A stretch of DNA of 12,923 bases from Ophiosphaerella korrae (lineage: Eukaryota > Ascomycota > Dothideomycetes > Pleosporales > Phaeosphaeriaceae). Each line of letters opens with the position of its first letter. The first letter of the stretch is position 1. Where the stretch lies: contig JALNQF010000838.1 in assembly GCA_028456385.1 (NCBI GenBank), positions 1 through 12,923 of the forward strand, given 5' to 3'. The notes under the pieces were generated by a model that did no database searches, had not been told where the DNA came from, and was given only the letters and a program-made list of their open reading frames with translations. Below, one piece after another: positions 1 through 9,434 of the stretch. A program made the position numbers and the translations under genes.

Positions 1-2
1 TA

Positions 3-647
3 GCTACTAAGCTCTCTTAATATCTTATAAATCTAAGCTAAAAGTATCTTAAAGTAGTAAACTAAGTTATTGTTTACTTATATAGAACTTAGCACTTATT
101 AGTCTAGTATAGTAAGTAGTAAGATAGCTAGTAGTAAGATAGTAAGTAGTAAAATAGTAAGTAGTAAGGTACTAAGCTACTTATATATAGAGACGCGTTG
201 TTTACTAATAATCTAGTAACGCGCTACTTATCTTATAGCTATATTATAATACTCTTTAGTAGAGTAGTAATATAGAAGGTAGTATAACAAGCTATAGTAA
301 CTACTTCTACTACTAAAGCTAAGCTACTTACGCTTAAGTATATAAGTAAAGAGGTAATAGTACTAAAAAGGCTCTTTTAAGAGCTTATATTAGACCTAGG
401 AGCTACTTAGATAATTTTCTATAATAATTAGTAAATAATTAGACTTATTATAAGTAAAAATAAGAGAGTAATAACGTACTTACGTTATGTAGATATATAG
501 AATATATAGCTAAGATAAGAGTATACTAGAGGCTTATTTTAAGTCTCTTATATACTAACAAGCAAGATACTAGTAGATAGCCTAACTAAGTACTTCCTAG
601 AGTAGTAATTTAAGAGATTTAAAGCTTACCTTAACCTTAAAGATATA
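3..647 (+). pseudogene. Ty1/copia pol relic: RT C-terminus and RNase H
   Basis: RNase H removes the RNA strand of the RNA/DNA hybrid during reverse transcription. Reading codons from position 3 and treating TAA/TAG as RIP-altered Gln or Trp, 3-110 resembles the copia RT tail (ARYL...V..YLY.T). Next comes the RNase H entry motif YRDALF at 189-206 (the D codon at 192 is intact). TTSTTKAK at 300-323 corresponds to the family's LSTTEAE, with both Glu codons now Lys. FYNN at 417-428 stands for FCDN, with Asp now Asn. LRYVDI at 480-497 stands for the conserved LRHVDI, and a terminal LTSEILVDSLTKYL block matches the family's ADGLTK end. Many in-frame stops make it non-functional. The family call is secure because several motifs occur in the right order and spacing. 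Confidence 0.88.
111..169 (+). repeat. 15-bp coding minisatellite, about four units
   Basis: Four head-to-tail units of 15 bp (111-125, 126-140, 141-155, and 156-169, which is one base short) share the pattern AGTAAGTAGTAAGAT. In the copia frame each unit is five codons, read after allowing for RIP as Ser-Lys/Gln-Gln-Gln-Asp/Asn/Gly. It sits in the linker between the RT tail and the RNase H domain, so length changes by whole units keep the frame. The corresponding part of the right-hand copy lies outside the window. Confidence 0.85.
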
Positions 648-1995
648 TAAGCTAAGCTTAAGTTATAAGAATTATAAAAGTAAAGTATAGAGTATATAAA
701 GAAGTCTTTAAATTAGAGTACTAAAGTATAGCGCTAAAATATAGAGCTAAAGCTTAGAGCTAAGCTTAAAATAAAGTATCTATTTAAAATATAAGATTAA
801 TAAACTTACTAAAAAGTACTTTTATACGTAAATAATATATAAAAGCCTTTTTAGCTTAAGTGTCCCTAGCTAGTAAAGTAGTAACTACCTCTATTATAAT
901 AGTAGCTTTAGTAAGCGTAGTAGTAGTAAGATTATAGGTAGAAGTAAGAGTAGTAGTAGTAGTAAGTGTAGGTATAAGTATAAGCTAAAGTAGAAGTAGA
1001 AGTAAAAGTAGTAAAAGAGTCTAAAGACCTAGAGTCTCTTCTATAACCTTACTAAGTAGTATATAGAAAGTCTTTTAAAGAGCTTTAAGCTTTCTCTTTA
1101 GAGCTTTATAGGCCTAGGTAGTAATAAAAGTAATAGTAGTATAGTAAGTAATTTTAGAGCTATAATATAAGTTAGTTAACTAATATTAGATAAAGAGCTA
1201 GAGTAGCTCTTAAAGTAGTAAATTAAAGAGCTAGAGTAAAATTTTTAAATTAACTTATATAAGAATATAGCTATAGCTACTAGTAGTATAGTATATATAA
1301 CGCTAAACCCTCTCTTTAAAAGAGTTATAGTAGCTCTTATTAGAGTAGCCTACTAATACGCTATAAGTATAGTAAAGGTAAAGCTCTTTATAGAGAGTAC
1401 TTATAACTCTTTTAAAAGAGAAAGTATAAGAGAGTAGAAGTAAAGGTATTTATAGTACTAGAGTCTTTTTAGTATATTTTTTTTTCTTCTTAGTAGTAGT
1501 AGTAGTAGTAGTAGTAGCTTTAGAGGTAGTATAAGAGTAAGATATATAAGTATAAGTAGCTTTCTTAGCTTTACTCTATAAGAATAAGTTAGTATAATAA
1601 TTACTAATATAAAAAGTAAGCTTTAAAAGCTTTAAAAATAGTAACTTATAATAGCTATAATAATAGTTACTAAAGAGTTTATAAGGCTAAGAAAACTCTA
1701 AATATACTACGTATAGTATATAAGCGCTTAGTACCTATATATAAGCCTAAAACAAATAGAATTATAAGTAAAGTTATTTTTAACTAAGTTTAGATAACTA
1801 CTATAATACTTATTAAATAGCTCTACTACGTAGCTTACCTAGAGAGTATATTATAAGTTAGAGCTCTACTTTATATAATTTAAGTAAGCTATATAAGCTA
1901 TTTAAGCTACTCTACTATATATAAGTAGCTTAGCTTAGATAGCTCTTTAATTAATAATTATCTCTTACTTATTTCTAAGCTTATATCTTATAATA
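648..1995 (+). pseudogene. Copia pol C-terminal extension relic (left copy)
   Basis: This is the left-hand counterpart of the extension described at 11099-12476. It follows RNase H directly, without a recognisable LTR start. The first part reads as a Leu/Lys/Gln-rich helix. A 1-bp gain near 690 and a roughly 13-bp gain near 730-745 throw the reading out of phase, and later gains restore it, so the polyQ tract at 1491 is again in the original phase. Near 900-1010 there is a GTA/GTAG-rich low-complexity stretch. More indels and a deeper loss of CA/TG than in the right copy make this the poorer witness of the sequence. I recognise no known domain. Function is unknown. Confidence 0.5.
1491..1517 (+). 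repeat. (TAG)9 triplet run, RIP-altered polyQ codons
   Basis: Nine uninterrupted TAG triplets lie in the copia frame. The partner copy still has two CAG codons at one end of its run, so these TAGs are best read as former CAG (Gln). The tract has 9 repeats here and 20 in the partner, a whole-codon difference. Confidence 0.85.
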
Positions 1996-2103
1996 CTATC
2001 TAAATAAGTACTAACTAAAAGTAAAAAAGTAGTTAAATATTAGTAAGTTATAAACTTACTAATATTAGTAAAAAAAAAAAGATATAAAAAATAACTTCTT
2101 TAT
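1996..2103. other. Noncoding AT-rich spacer with hairpin and A11
   Basis: No gene is visible. A perfect inverted repeat (14-bp stem, 3-base loop) occupies 2036-2066 and is followed by a run of 11 A at 2070-2080. The spacer separates the end of the copia segment from the degraded LTR. It could be a remnant of pre-insertion DNA or of an unrecognised small element. Confidence 0.5.
2036..2066. repeat. Perfect 14-bp palindromic hairpin
   Basis: Bases 2036-2049 are the exact reverse complement of 2053-2066, separated by ATA. Despite the surrounding mutational load the stem has no mismatch. The following A11 gives it a superficial resemblance to a terminator, but in a fungal genome no such role can be claimed. 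Confidence 0.8.
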
Positions 2104-2505
2104 AATTATAGATATAATATAAGAAATTAAGATAAAACTAATTAGTTTTAACTTAAGTACTAATAAAGTATAAGATAAGTAAAGTAATAACTTAGATTAG
2201 AAAGTAAACTATAATTAATATATATAATATAATCTATATATATATAAAGTATATAAATAGGAAATAATTATAAATTAATAGATTAGTAATCTATAATCTA
2301 TAGTTACTAAAACTAAATATAAGTAATAAATTAGTAGATTAGTATAAGTATATAGTAGTAATTATATATATTATTAAGATAGTATTAGTAATCTAATCTC
2401 TAACTAAGAATAATAATATATTAATATTATAAGAATTATTCTATTACTTATAAGTTTATTACTTAATTACTATACGTACTTTAGTTATTATTTTTTAATC
2501 TACTA
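2104..2505 (+). repeat. Decayed solo-type LTR related to the gypsy LTRs
   Basis: Four blocks align in order with the 385-bp gypsy LTR. They are the start near 2104-2140, the AAGTAATAA...ATTATAAT-like block near 2188-2225, the block leading to GTATATAG near 2300-2350, and the ATTAAGATAGTATTAGTAAT block near 2375-2400, followed by TTATT...TAATCTACTA ending near 2505. The match then stops, about 45 bp before the expected LTR end. Spacing is a little longer than in the intact LTRs because of roughly 70 bp of extra AT-rich sequence. It is much more diverged than the two gypsy LTRs are from each other, so it is an older or sister-family copy. Ends are approximate. Confidence 0.6.
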
Positions 2506-2630
2506 GCTTACCTTTAATATATTTTACTTCTTATCTAGCTATACTAGTTATCTAGCTACTTTATTAAAATTATAATATATTTTCTTATAATAGCTCTATA
2601 ACTATATAATAAAATATATAAAAAATAGAT
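2506..2630. other. AT-rich stretch, probable 3' flank of the Fot1 relic
   Basis: No coding signal is visible. By position this would hold the 3' untranslated part and terminal inverted repeat of the Fot1-type element, but no matching terminal repeat is recognisable at its other end, which is truncated. Confidence 0.3.
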
Positions 2631-3532
2631 TTATTTAATATATACAATCTAGTAGTATACTAAGTCCTCTAATAACTTTATTTATAGTACTTAAAGCTAA
2701 CTTAGCTATACTACTTACTCTACTTACTTAAGTACTCTTTTAGCTTTTATAGTAAGTAATTAACTTTTTTTTACTTATAAAGTTTTTCTATAAGCTATAT
2801 ACTATTAGTACTAACTTATTTATTAAAGCTTACTAACTTTTACTAAAAAGATTATTATAAGATTTATAGCTAGCTAGAAACTTTTAGTAAGCTAGTAAAT
2901 AGCTTAGCTAGTAAGACTCTAAAAAAGCTAACTAAAGTAGTTCTAAATAAGTTAAGCTTACTACTCTAGCTAAGTAATAGTATATAGTATTTCTACTATC
3001 TATATAACTTTAGTATTAGCTACTATCTTTAGTAGAGATAGTATCTTAATTACTATTAGTAATAATAAGATACGTTTTTAATAAGCTAAAACTAGCCTTA
3101 ATACTTAAAAGCTAGCCTAGATATTTTACTTTAAAAAATCTCTATTTCTAATACTAGAGTATATTTATATAAAGTTTAGCTTATTAATATAGAAGATACT
3201 TTATTATATAAGCTTAGATACTTACTACTTATATATAACTTTAAGAAGTAAAAAGTAGCTAATATTAAGTAGCTATAAAAAGTATAATATATATAATAGT
3301 ATATAAAGTATAATAATATTATTCTCTTTATAGAACTAGTTAAACTTAAGTATTATATAGCTACTATAGCTATTAAAAATAATTAGCTAGTAAGTCTTTA
3401 CTAAATAAGCTTTTATATATTAATAGAAGTACTTTACTTACTTAACGCTAAGCTTATTAGTTATTTAGCTATTATTACTAATAGTAATAACCTAGCTAAG
3501 TAGAAAGCCTTAATACTAGCTAGCTTAGTAGA
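2631..3532 (-). pseudogene. Fot1/pogo-type transposase relic, C-terminal part
   Basis: Continuation of the transposase begun at 10456-11012, cut off by the gypsy insertion. Reading leftward, the frame resumes without loss at the GTAGA duplication. It shows the family's NGWTTNE...HF region; IIFNSHSSY for IIFDSHGSH, with the second catalytic Asp codon (3372-3374) now Asn; the PPHTSHLLQPLDVSCF region with the third Asp codon (3264-3266) also now Asn; then KLIQQSIFYINKLNFI, QNIQASF and a Pro/Ser-rich segment typical of Fot1 C-termini. The frame drifts into a basic tail and stops at either 2649 or 2631, so the end is approximate. In-frame stops are all explicable as former Gln, Trp or Arg. The protein would have cut and joined transposon ends in the nucleus; this copy cannot. 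Confidence 0.88.
3528..3532 (+). repeat. Target-site duplication (left), GTAGA
   Basis: The five bases before the 5' LTR are repeated exactly at 10451-10455 after the 3' LTR. Five bp is the usual Ty3/gypsy duplication size. Removing one copy plus the element restores a continuous transposase frame. Confidence 0.95.
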
Positions 3533-3917
3533 TATTACAGCTATAACAAAAGAAAACTAATTTAAGCTAGTTAGCCCTACTATAGATAACAAAAGTATAT
3601 ATAACCTATAAAGTAATAAACTTAACTAGGAAGCTAATTATAATAGAGACACGTAATAAATTCGCAATTCGCGATCTTAGTAAATACGAAGTACGAAGCT
3701 AGCTAAGAGTCTAAGTATATAGTTAGTAGTAATACCTATTACTAAGATAGTATTAGTAATTTAATTATTAACTACAAGCGATAATACTAAGATAGTTATA
3801 AAATATCTTCTATTATTTATAGCCTATTATAGATTACTATATAAGCTTTTGTTATTACCTCCTAATCTACTAATACTTATAGGCTACTAGGAAGTTAACC
3901 CTAGAGAGCCTATAATA
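3533..3917 (+). repeat. 5' LTR of the gypsy element
   Basis: This LTR is 385 bp, begins TATTACAG and ends CTATAATA, which are RIP-altered forms of a TG...CA terminus with short inverted ends. It aligns base for base with the 3' LTR: same length, no indels, and about 25 differences by eye, all transitions. It should contain the promoter and polyadenylation signals, but no motif can be assigned safely. Confidence 0.95.
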
Positions 3918-4890
3918 CCTTACTAATTTAGTTATTACAAGAAGTAAAGCGTAAGTAGTGCGTAGTTTAGCTAATACAATAGTTAAAAGTTTAACTAAAT
4001 AATTAAGTAAAGCCCCTAAGAGTAGTTATAAATTAGATAGTACTATATAAGAAATAATTAAGGATTGTATTAATAAATTAATTAATAATAAAGAAGATAT
4101 AACGATAGTAATTAAAGCTTTAGAAATATAGAACAAGGAACTATAGGACTACGTAAAGTAGAATAAAGTATAGATTAAAGCTATTATTAAGAGATAAAAC
4201 TAAATAGAACTAATTACTTAACGACTAGAAATAAGTACGATAAAGAAACTACTTAAGATACCTATCTTTAGAAAATTTAATAGAATAAGGGAAGAACTAA
4301 GACCTTTTATAGTATTAGTATAACTCTAGATAGATATATAAGTACTATACTTTAATATAGAAGAGAAAAAAGTAATATATATTAGAATACACCTTAAAAA
4401 AGATATAATAAGATAGTTTAAACCTTACTAGATAGACTATATAATATACGCTCTTATAAACTAGAAGGATAAAACTAGAGCTATTTTTAGAAGTTATAAA
4501 TACTTTACTAGGCGAATAAGAGTAGTATTTAGGGATATAGATATTACTTAATAAGCTAAAGAAAAACTTAAAAGGCTTATATAAAGTAAGAGTATTTCTA
4601 AATATATATTATAGTTTAAATAACTATTATAGAATATAGAATAGAATAAATTAGCTTTAATATTATAATTTAAACAAGGACTAAATATAAAAATTTAATA
4701 TAAAAGAATTTATATAGAGAAACCTAGAATACTAGAAGCTCTAAAATAATAGGTAATTTAAATAGAAAATAATCTCTAAGAATAGAAAAAGAACAAGTAT
4801 AATAGCTAAACTAGAAACTAGGACAATAGAGACCCTATAATCTTTAACGCTAATAAGGATAGAAAGAAACAGAAGAATAAAGACTTTACA

Positions 4891-5001
4891 TACTTTAACT
4901 ATAGTAAGAAAAGCTACTATATAAAAGACTACTAATTATAAAAGAAAAAAGATATAGTATATTATAAATATAAGAAACTAAGTTACTTTATAAAGGATTA
5001 T
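4891..5001 (+). other. Two CCHC zinc knuckles of Gag, Cys/His lost
   Basis: The first is 14 codons at 4891-4932 reading YFNYSKKSYYIKDY, the RIP image of C-x2-C-x4-H-x4-C. The second is 14 codons at 4960-5001 with the same spacing and KDY at the end. Every zinc ligand codon (TGC/TGT or CAC/CAT) is now TAC/TAT (Tyr), so RNA binding by this copy would be lost. Confidence 0.88.
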
Positions 5002-5775
5002 AGAAGTAAAGACTATAAGAAAGATAAGGAGATATAGTTAAAGATAACTAAGAAAAGAAAAGAAGTACTATAAGTATAAGCTAAGCCCTAAAAGAAAGTA
5101 GCTAGAAGTAAAGAAATATAATATATAATACTCTATTAGACCTTTTATTACAAAGATAACTACTATATATACCTTTCTAGTAAATAAAGAGTAAAGTATT
5201 ACTTATAGAAGAATAGAGTAGTAGTAATAAAAGAAAGAATAAAAGCGTAGCTAGAAAAAATAGTATATGTAATAGACTTACTAATAGAAGACTTAGAAGG
5301 AGAGAGACCTTAGAACCTATTAATCTAAGCTAAAGAACTAACACTAGATAAAGAGACTACTATAGCTTTATCTAAAGAACTATAAGAAAGCGAGAAATAA
5401 GTTAGTATAAGAGATATAAAATATACCTAACTAGATATATATAGCTATAATAGCTATATAATAATAAATATAGAGGAATAAAATAAAGAATAGAAGTTTA
5501 TTTAAAAATACTTACTAGTTATAAGTATAAAGGAAGCGTATAAAGACTAGAAAGACTATAATCTTAAAGAAATAAAATTTATACTATTCTAGGAATAGAG
5601 AAAGTAGTATATAGTTATAGTAGGAAGAATACTTATATAAAGAGAATAGTAATACCTTATAAAGAAGACGTAATAGATTAATAAAGCCTATATACTAAAG
5701 ATACTAATAGTATACTATATCCTAACAATAGATATACCTAGAAAAAGTAGGTACTAAGAAGAAGATAATAAAATA

Positions 5776-5868
5776 ATAAATCTAAAACACCTAGTATATT
5801 TTAAAGTATTATAGATATTATACCTAGATAAGAATTATATTATATATAGAAACCCTAAAGTAAATAAT
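5776..5868 (+). other. Cys/His-type conserved block in the Gag-protease linker
   Basis: In the Gag-protease frame, a His-rich, aromatic block is followed by Tyr at 5821, 5836 and 5845, which read as former Cys, Cys and His (C-x4-C-x2-H), then RNPK. This resembles a conserved segment I recall between Gag and protease in many ascomycete gypsy elements (WTACYDD.C..H type). The match is from memory and from spacing. Confidence 0.5.
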
Positions 5869-6186
5869 AGTATATAGCTTATAAGGAAAAGAGGCTACAA
5901 TTATATAAGAGTAATTCTAGTAGAAGATATCTAAGGATAGGAAGTAATCTTAGAAGAAGGATACGTAATAGTAAGGCCTAGACTAAAATTACCTAAGAAA
6001 TACGTCTAAAGAAGACTATAGTACAAATATATAGATAATAAATATCTAAGATATAAAGAATATAAACTTAAAGTAAAGCTATAGCTTTAGAAAGATAGAT
6101 AATTTATAAAATTACCTAAGTAAGAATAGCTAGAAGGTATAAGAGGACTATATATTATAAAAATAGGTATATACTAAAGAAAGAGA

Positions 6187-6228
6187 GTATAACTAATAAT
6201 TAATAGTAGAGCTATAAGAAACTTTATA
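6187..6228 (+). other. Retropepsin active site, catalytic Asp lost
   Basis: Codons read V-stop-LIINSRAIRNFI, corresponding to the family's LIDSGATRNFI. The catalytic Asp codon at 6202-6204 is AAT (was GAT after a T), and the Gly codon at 6208 is AGA. Both are G-to-A changes. The copy is catalytically dead. Confidence 0.88.
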
Positions 6229-6722
6229 TTAAAGAAGTTTGTAGAAATACAAGGAATAAAGTATACTATAAAGAAGTACTCTTAATAACTAAGTATAATT
6301 AAAGGGAAACTATTCTAGAAACCTATTAGGTTTAAGATAACTCCCTCTACGCTTAAATTAGAAAGAATAATAATTAGAAATATAGTTATAGATATAACAA
6401 CAATTAATAACAAATAAGATATAATACTAAGAATACTATAGTTATAAATAACTAACCTACACATTAATTAGAGAATAAGAAAGATTAACTACTATAGAAT
6501 AGATATATTAAAGGGTAACATAAGTACCTATAAAGGAGAATTCCTAGAAGAATATAAGAAATAGGAAAAATAGCTTATAGAGCCTAAAGATTACCTTCTA
6601 GAATATTAGCTATAGGATTTAGTAATAGAAATAGAAAAAGAAAAAAACGTAGGATAGAGCCTAGTCTACTAAAAAATAGAAGAAGAGTTTAAAATTAAGT
6701 AAATATTTATTAAAAACGTAAT

Positions 6723-6731
6723 AAAAAAAAA
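6723..6731 (+). other. A9 run at the protease-to-RT frame change
   Basis: Upstream coding is in the 4021 frame; RT, RNase H and integrase are in the next frame (codons starting at 6776). Both frames are plausible on either side of this nine-A run, so the shift maps to about 6720-6750. A one-base homopolymer change or a programmed frameshift would both explain it. Confidence 0.55.
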
Positions 6732-8179
6732 GATAAATAAAAGAATCTAAATCCTTAGTAGTATATAGACTTATATTCGTAGATAAAAAAGGGATAAATA
6801 AAAAAAGACCCTATATAGACTTTAGAAAAACTAATATAGTTATAAATAAGAATTAATACCCCTTACTACAAATAGACGTAATATAAGATAAACTATAAAG
6901 AGTAACAATCTTTATAAAATTAGATATCTAGAACGCCTACTACTAGATTAGAATTAAAGAAGGTAATAAATAGAAAATAGTATTCTAAATATAATAGAGA
7001 CTATATAAATACTTAGTTATATATTTTAGACTAATAAATACACTAGCTATATTCTAAGAAAGAATTAATATAGTACTAAGAGAGTACTTAGATATATTTA
7101 CGTTTATATACCTAGATAATATCTTTATATTCTTAGAAATAGAGGAAGAACATATATAACACGTGTATAAAGTACTAGAAAAGCTAGTAGAAAGTAAATT
7201 ATTTCTTAAAATAAGAAAATACGACTTCTATATAAAAGAAATATACTTCCTTAGATTTATTATAGAACTAGGAAAGATTAAAATTAACCTAGGGAAGATT
7301 AAGTTAATTAACGAATAGCTAACACTAAAGAACCTAAAAGAGGTACAATAATTCTATAGACTAGTAAACTTTTATAGAAAATTAATAATAAGATAGTATA
7401 AAGATATAGAACTAATAACTAGACTTATAAAAAAAGATACGCTATTTAAATAGATAAAAGAATATAATAAAGCCTTTAATAAGATTAAAAAGAAATTTAT
7501 AAAAAACCTAGTTATTAGAATATATAACCTAGACCTACTAGTAATAGTAAAAATAGATATATCTAACTTAGTCTATAGAATAGTACTAATATAAGAAGAC
7601 CTAAAGACTAAAAAAAAATACTTAGTTAAATACTTCTCTAAGAAAATAAAGCTAGTAGAGCTTAACTACCTAATCTATAATAAAGAGATACTAGTAATCT
7701 ATAAAGTATTTAAATAATAGAGAGTATATCTATAAAGAGTAAAATACTAAATAAAGGTCTATATAAACTATAGAAATCTTATAGGATTTATACAAAATAA
7801 AGAACTATTATAATACTATATAAGATAGTAGGAATTCCTATTAATATTTTACTTAGAAATTATATATATAAAAGGTAAAGATAACTAATTTATAGACGCC
7901 TTTAGTAGAAGACTAGACTTATAAGAAGAAGTAAGCGCTACTAGTATAGTTCTAGTTAAGAATAAAGAAAGATATTTAGTCCTAAATATACCTAAAATAG
8001 CTATAATACTTAAAAGAAAGAGTAGTAAGCTAGATAAATAGATTTAGAAGATAATATAAGAAATATCTAAAGAAATAAAAAAATTAGAAACCTAAGAAGG
8101 ACTTATATAAGCTTATAGAAGAACGTATATTCTAAAGAAGATCTAAAGAGAATTTATATAATAATTCTATAAACTACTA

Positions 8180-8870
8180 GTATGTAGATACTAAGGTATT
8201 AATAAAATATTAGATAGGCTACTATAAGATTACTATATCCTAAAAGTAAGATAACTAGTAATAGAAGTACTACAAGATTATATAGAATACTAGAGAAATA
8301 AATATAATAGATACGTACTATACAAGATACTATAACTAGTAGAAGTACTAGAATAACTATAGGAAGTTATTATAATAGACTTTATTACGAAGCTACCTAA
8401 GTTAAAAAACCTAATATTAGGAATTAAGTATAATAGAATCCTAATAATAGTAGATAAACTTATAAAGTACTTATACTTTAGACTATATAAAGAGAAAAGT
8501 AGGATAGAGGTTACTATATACTAGGTTCTAGGAACTATAATTAGCTAATATAGACTACTAGATAAGATTATTATAGATAGAGATATAAGATTTATATTAA
8601 AACTATAGAGAATAATAATAGCGTAATTAGGAATTAAATATATAATATCTATAGTATATTACCTATAAATAGATAGATAATTAGAATAAATAAATTAGAT
8701 AGTAGAATAGTACTTAAGATACTACTTTAACTATAACTAGAATAACTAGGTACAATTACTACCTATTATATAGTTAGTATACAATAGTATAAAGAATATA
8801 GTAATAAGAGTATTACTTTTCTTTACGAATTATAGATTTAACCCTAATATATATAGAATACTAAGACTAG
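8180..8870 (+). other. Integrase catalytic core, DDE triad codons preserved
   Basis: Asp at 8378-8380 lies in the IIDFITKLP motif (family MDFITKLP), Asp at 8576-8578 in IIDRD (family SDRD), and Glu at 8684-8686 in DRQLEQINQ (family DGQTERTNQ). Integrase inserts the cDNA into chromatin. The triad survives, but many stop codons surround it. Confidence 0.88.
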
Positions 8871-9229
8871 AAATATCTTAGTCTCTAAAAGGAAAAAACT
8901 TCGCTAATAGACTTAGAGATATATATAATTAACTAAGATAGGATATAGAATTCTTATATAATTAAATAGCTAAGTACTATAATAAAAAATATAAATAGAA
9001 ACCTTAATTTAGAAAGAGAGAAAAAGTATAGTTAGTATAAAAAAATATTAAGAGTAAACAACTAAGTTTAAAACTAGACTATATTAAGATAAGACTATAT
9101 AAAGTAGAAAAAGAAGTTATACTAGTTATATTTAAGTTAAAACTACTAAGTAAGATAAAGATATACTTAACCTTCTATATAGTACTACTTAAGATAGTAC
9201 TATAGAATATAGAACTACTAGTATATAAA

Positions 9230-9409
9230 GTAGACACGTATAGAGAATAAAAAGAATAAGAAGTTAAAGAAATCTTAGTATACTAGTTCTATAATAGTAA
9301 GAACTATTACCTAGTAAAATAGATAAGTATAGATAAGAAAGGGTAACTATAAGAAGATATATAAGAACTAGAAGATAACTTTAACTACTTTAAGAAACTA
9401 GAAGAGTTC
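9230..9409 (+). other. C-terminal chromodomain of integrase
   Basis: The reading EVKEIL...YLVK(W)I..D at 9261-9330, then a Leu/Glu/Asp-rich helix, fits the chromodomain pattern EVE.IL...YLVKW.G....W..... Trp codons are now TAG. Chromodomains in such elements bind methylated histone H3 and direct insertion to heterochromatin. The assignment rests on motif order directly after the GPY module. Confidence 0.82.
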
Positions 9410-9434
9410 TAAAGTTAAAACTCTCTAGAACGCC

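Larger units (their letters stand above)
1..1995 (+). mobile_element. Ty1/copia retrotransposon, 3' portion (left copy), RIP-degraded
   Basis: This is the 3' part of a copia-type LTR retrotransposon read left to right and entering from beyond the window. Codons starting at positions divisible by 3 give the end of the reverse transcriptase, then RNase H, then a long extension. From 201 to 1995 it matches the reverse complement of 11099-12923, with differences that are mainly transitions plus a few indels. The shared sequence ends with TAATA at 1991-1995, which could be a RIP-altered LTR end in ...TAACA. That reading is inference: I cannot find the matching start of a 3' LTR inside the segment. 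CA and TG are rarer here than in the right-hand copy. Confidence 0.85.
201..1995 (+). repeat. Left arm of a ~1.8-kb inverted repeat
   Basis: Position 201 pairs with 12923 and 1995 with 11099. No indel is seen between 201 and about 680, where paired coordinates sum to 13124. After that the left arm gains 1 bp near 690 and about 13 bp near 730-745, is 21 bp longer in total by the polyQ tract, and later lacks 18 bp near 1885. The polyQ tract itself is 27 bp here against 60 bp on the right. The arms are two copies of one copia segment, not the terminal repeats of a DNA transposon. Confidence 0.9.
3979..6730 (+). pseudogene. gag-pro: gypsy Gag-protease relic (first pol frame)
   Basis: A single frame (codons starting at positions such as 4021) runs from shortly after the 5' LTR to about 6730. 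The start is uncertain: ATA at 3979 is a candidate RIP-altered ATG. An acidic helical N-terminus leads into the capsid-like core from 4273 (KFNRIREELRPF, a strong match to fungal gypsy Gag). Two CCHC zinc knuckles follow (4891-4932 and 4960-5001), with the Cys and His codons mutated. Next is an unusually long linker of about 390 codons, then the aspartic protease motif at 6187-6228. Gag packages the RNA; the protease matures the polyprotein. TAA/TAG occur throughout at expected Gln/Trp sites. RT continues in a different frame. Confidence 0.88.
6732..9412 (+). pseudogene. pol: gypsy RT - RNase H - integrase - chromodomain relic
   Basis: One frame, with codons starting at positions such as 6776, carries the rest of Pol. 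RT runs from about 6776 (FVDKKG), with the catalytic YLDD box at 7109-7120 reading YLDN and a fingers/palm pattern ending near 7330. RNase H spans about 7541-7910, with Asp codons at 7556 and 7895 intact. Integrase begins with the zinc-binding region at 8180 (VCRYQGINK for VRGHQGINK) and continues through DDE residues at 8378, 8576 and 8684, all intact. A GPY/F module at 9092-9100 reads RLY. The chromodomain follows at about 9230-9409. The probable terminator is TAA at 9410-9412, although it too could be an altered Gln codon. All stops fit RIP of Gln/Trp codons. Confidence 0.9.

Noticed and set aside
1491..1517. Triplet runs as a CRISPR array or centromeric satellite
   Set aside because: They are simple 3-bp runs in frame with a coding relic, with no spacers and no higher-order repeat.
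2036..2080. Intrinsic (bacterial-type) terminator
   Set aside because: The hairpin plus A-run resembles one in shape, but all the transposon content is fungal, and no transcription unit ends there.
3918..3940. tRNA primer-binding site after the 5' LTR
   Set aside because: The sequence directly after the LTR does not start with TGG or an obvious RIP form of it, and I could not match it to any tRNA 3' end.
6720..6750. Intron explaining the protease-RT frame change
   Set aside because: No convincing splice sites are visible, and both frames are alignable to the family almost up to the A9 run, which leaves no room for an intron.
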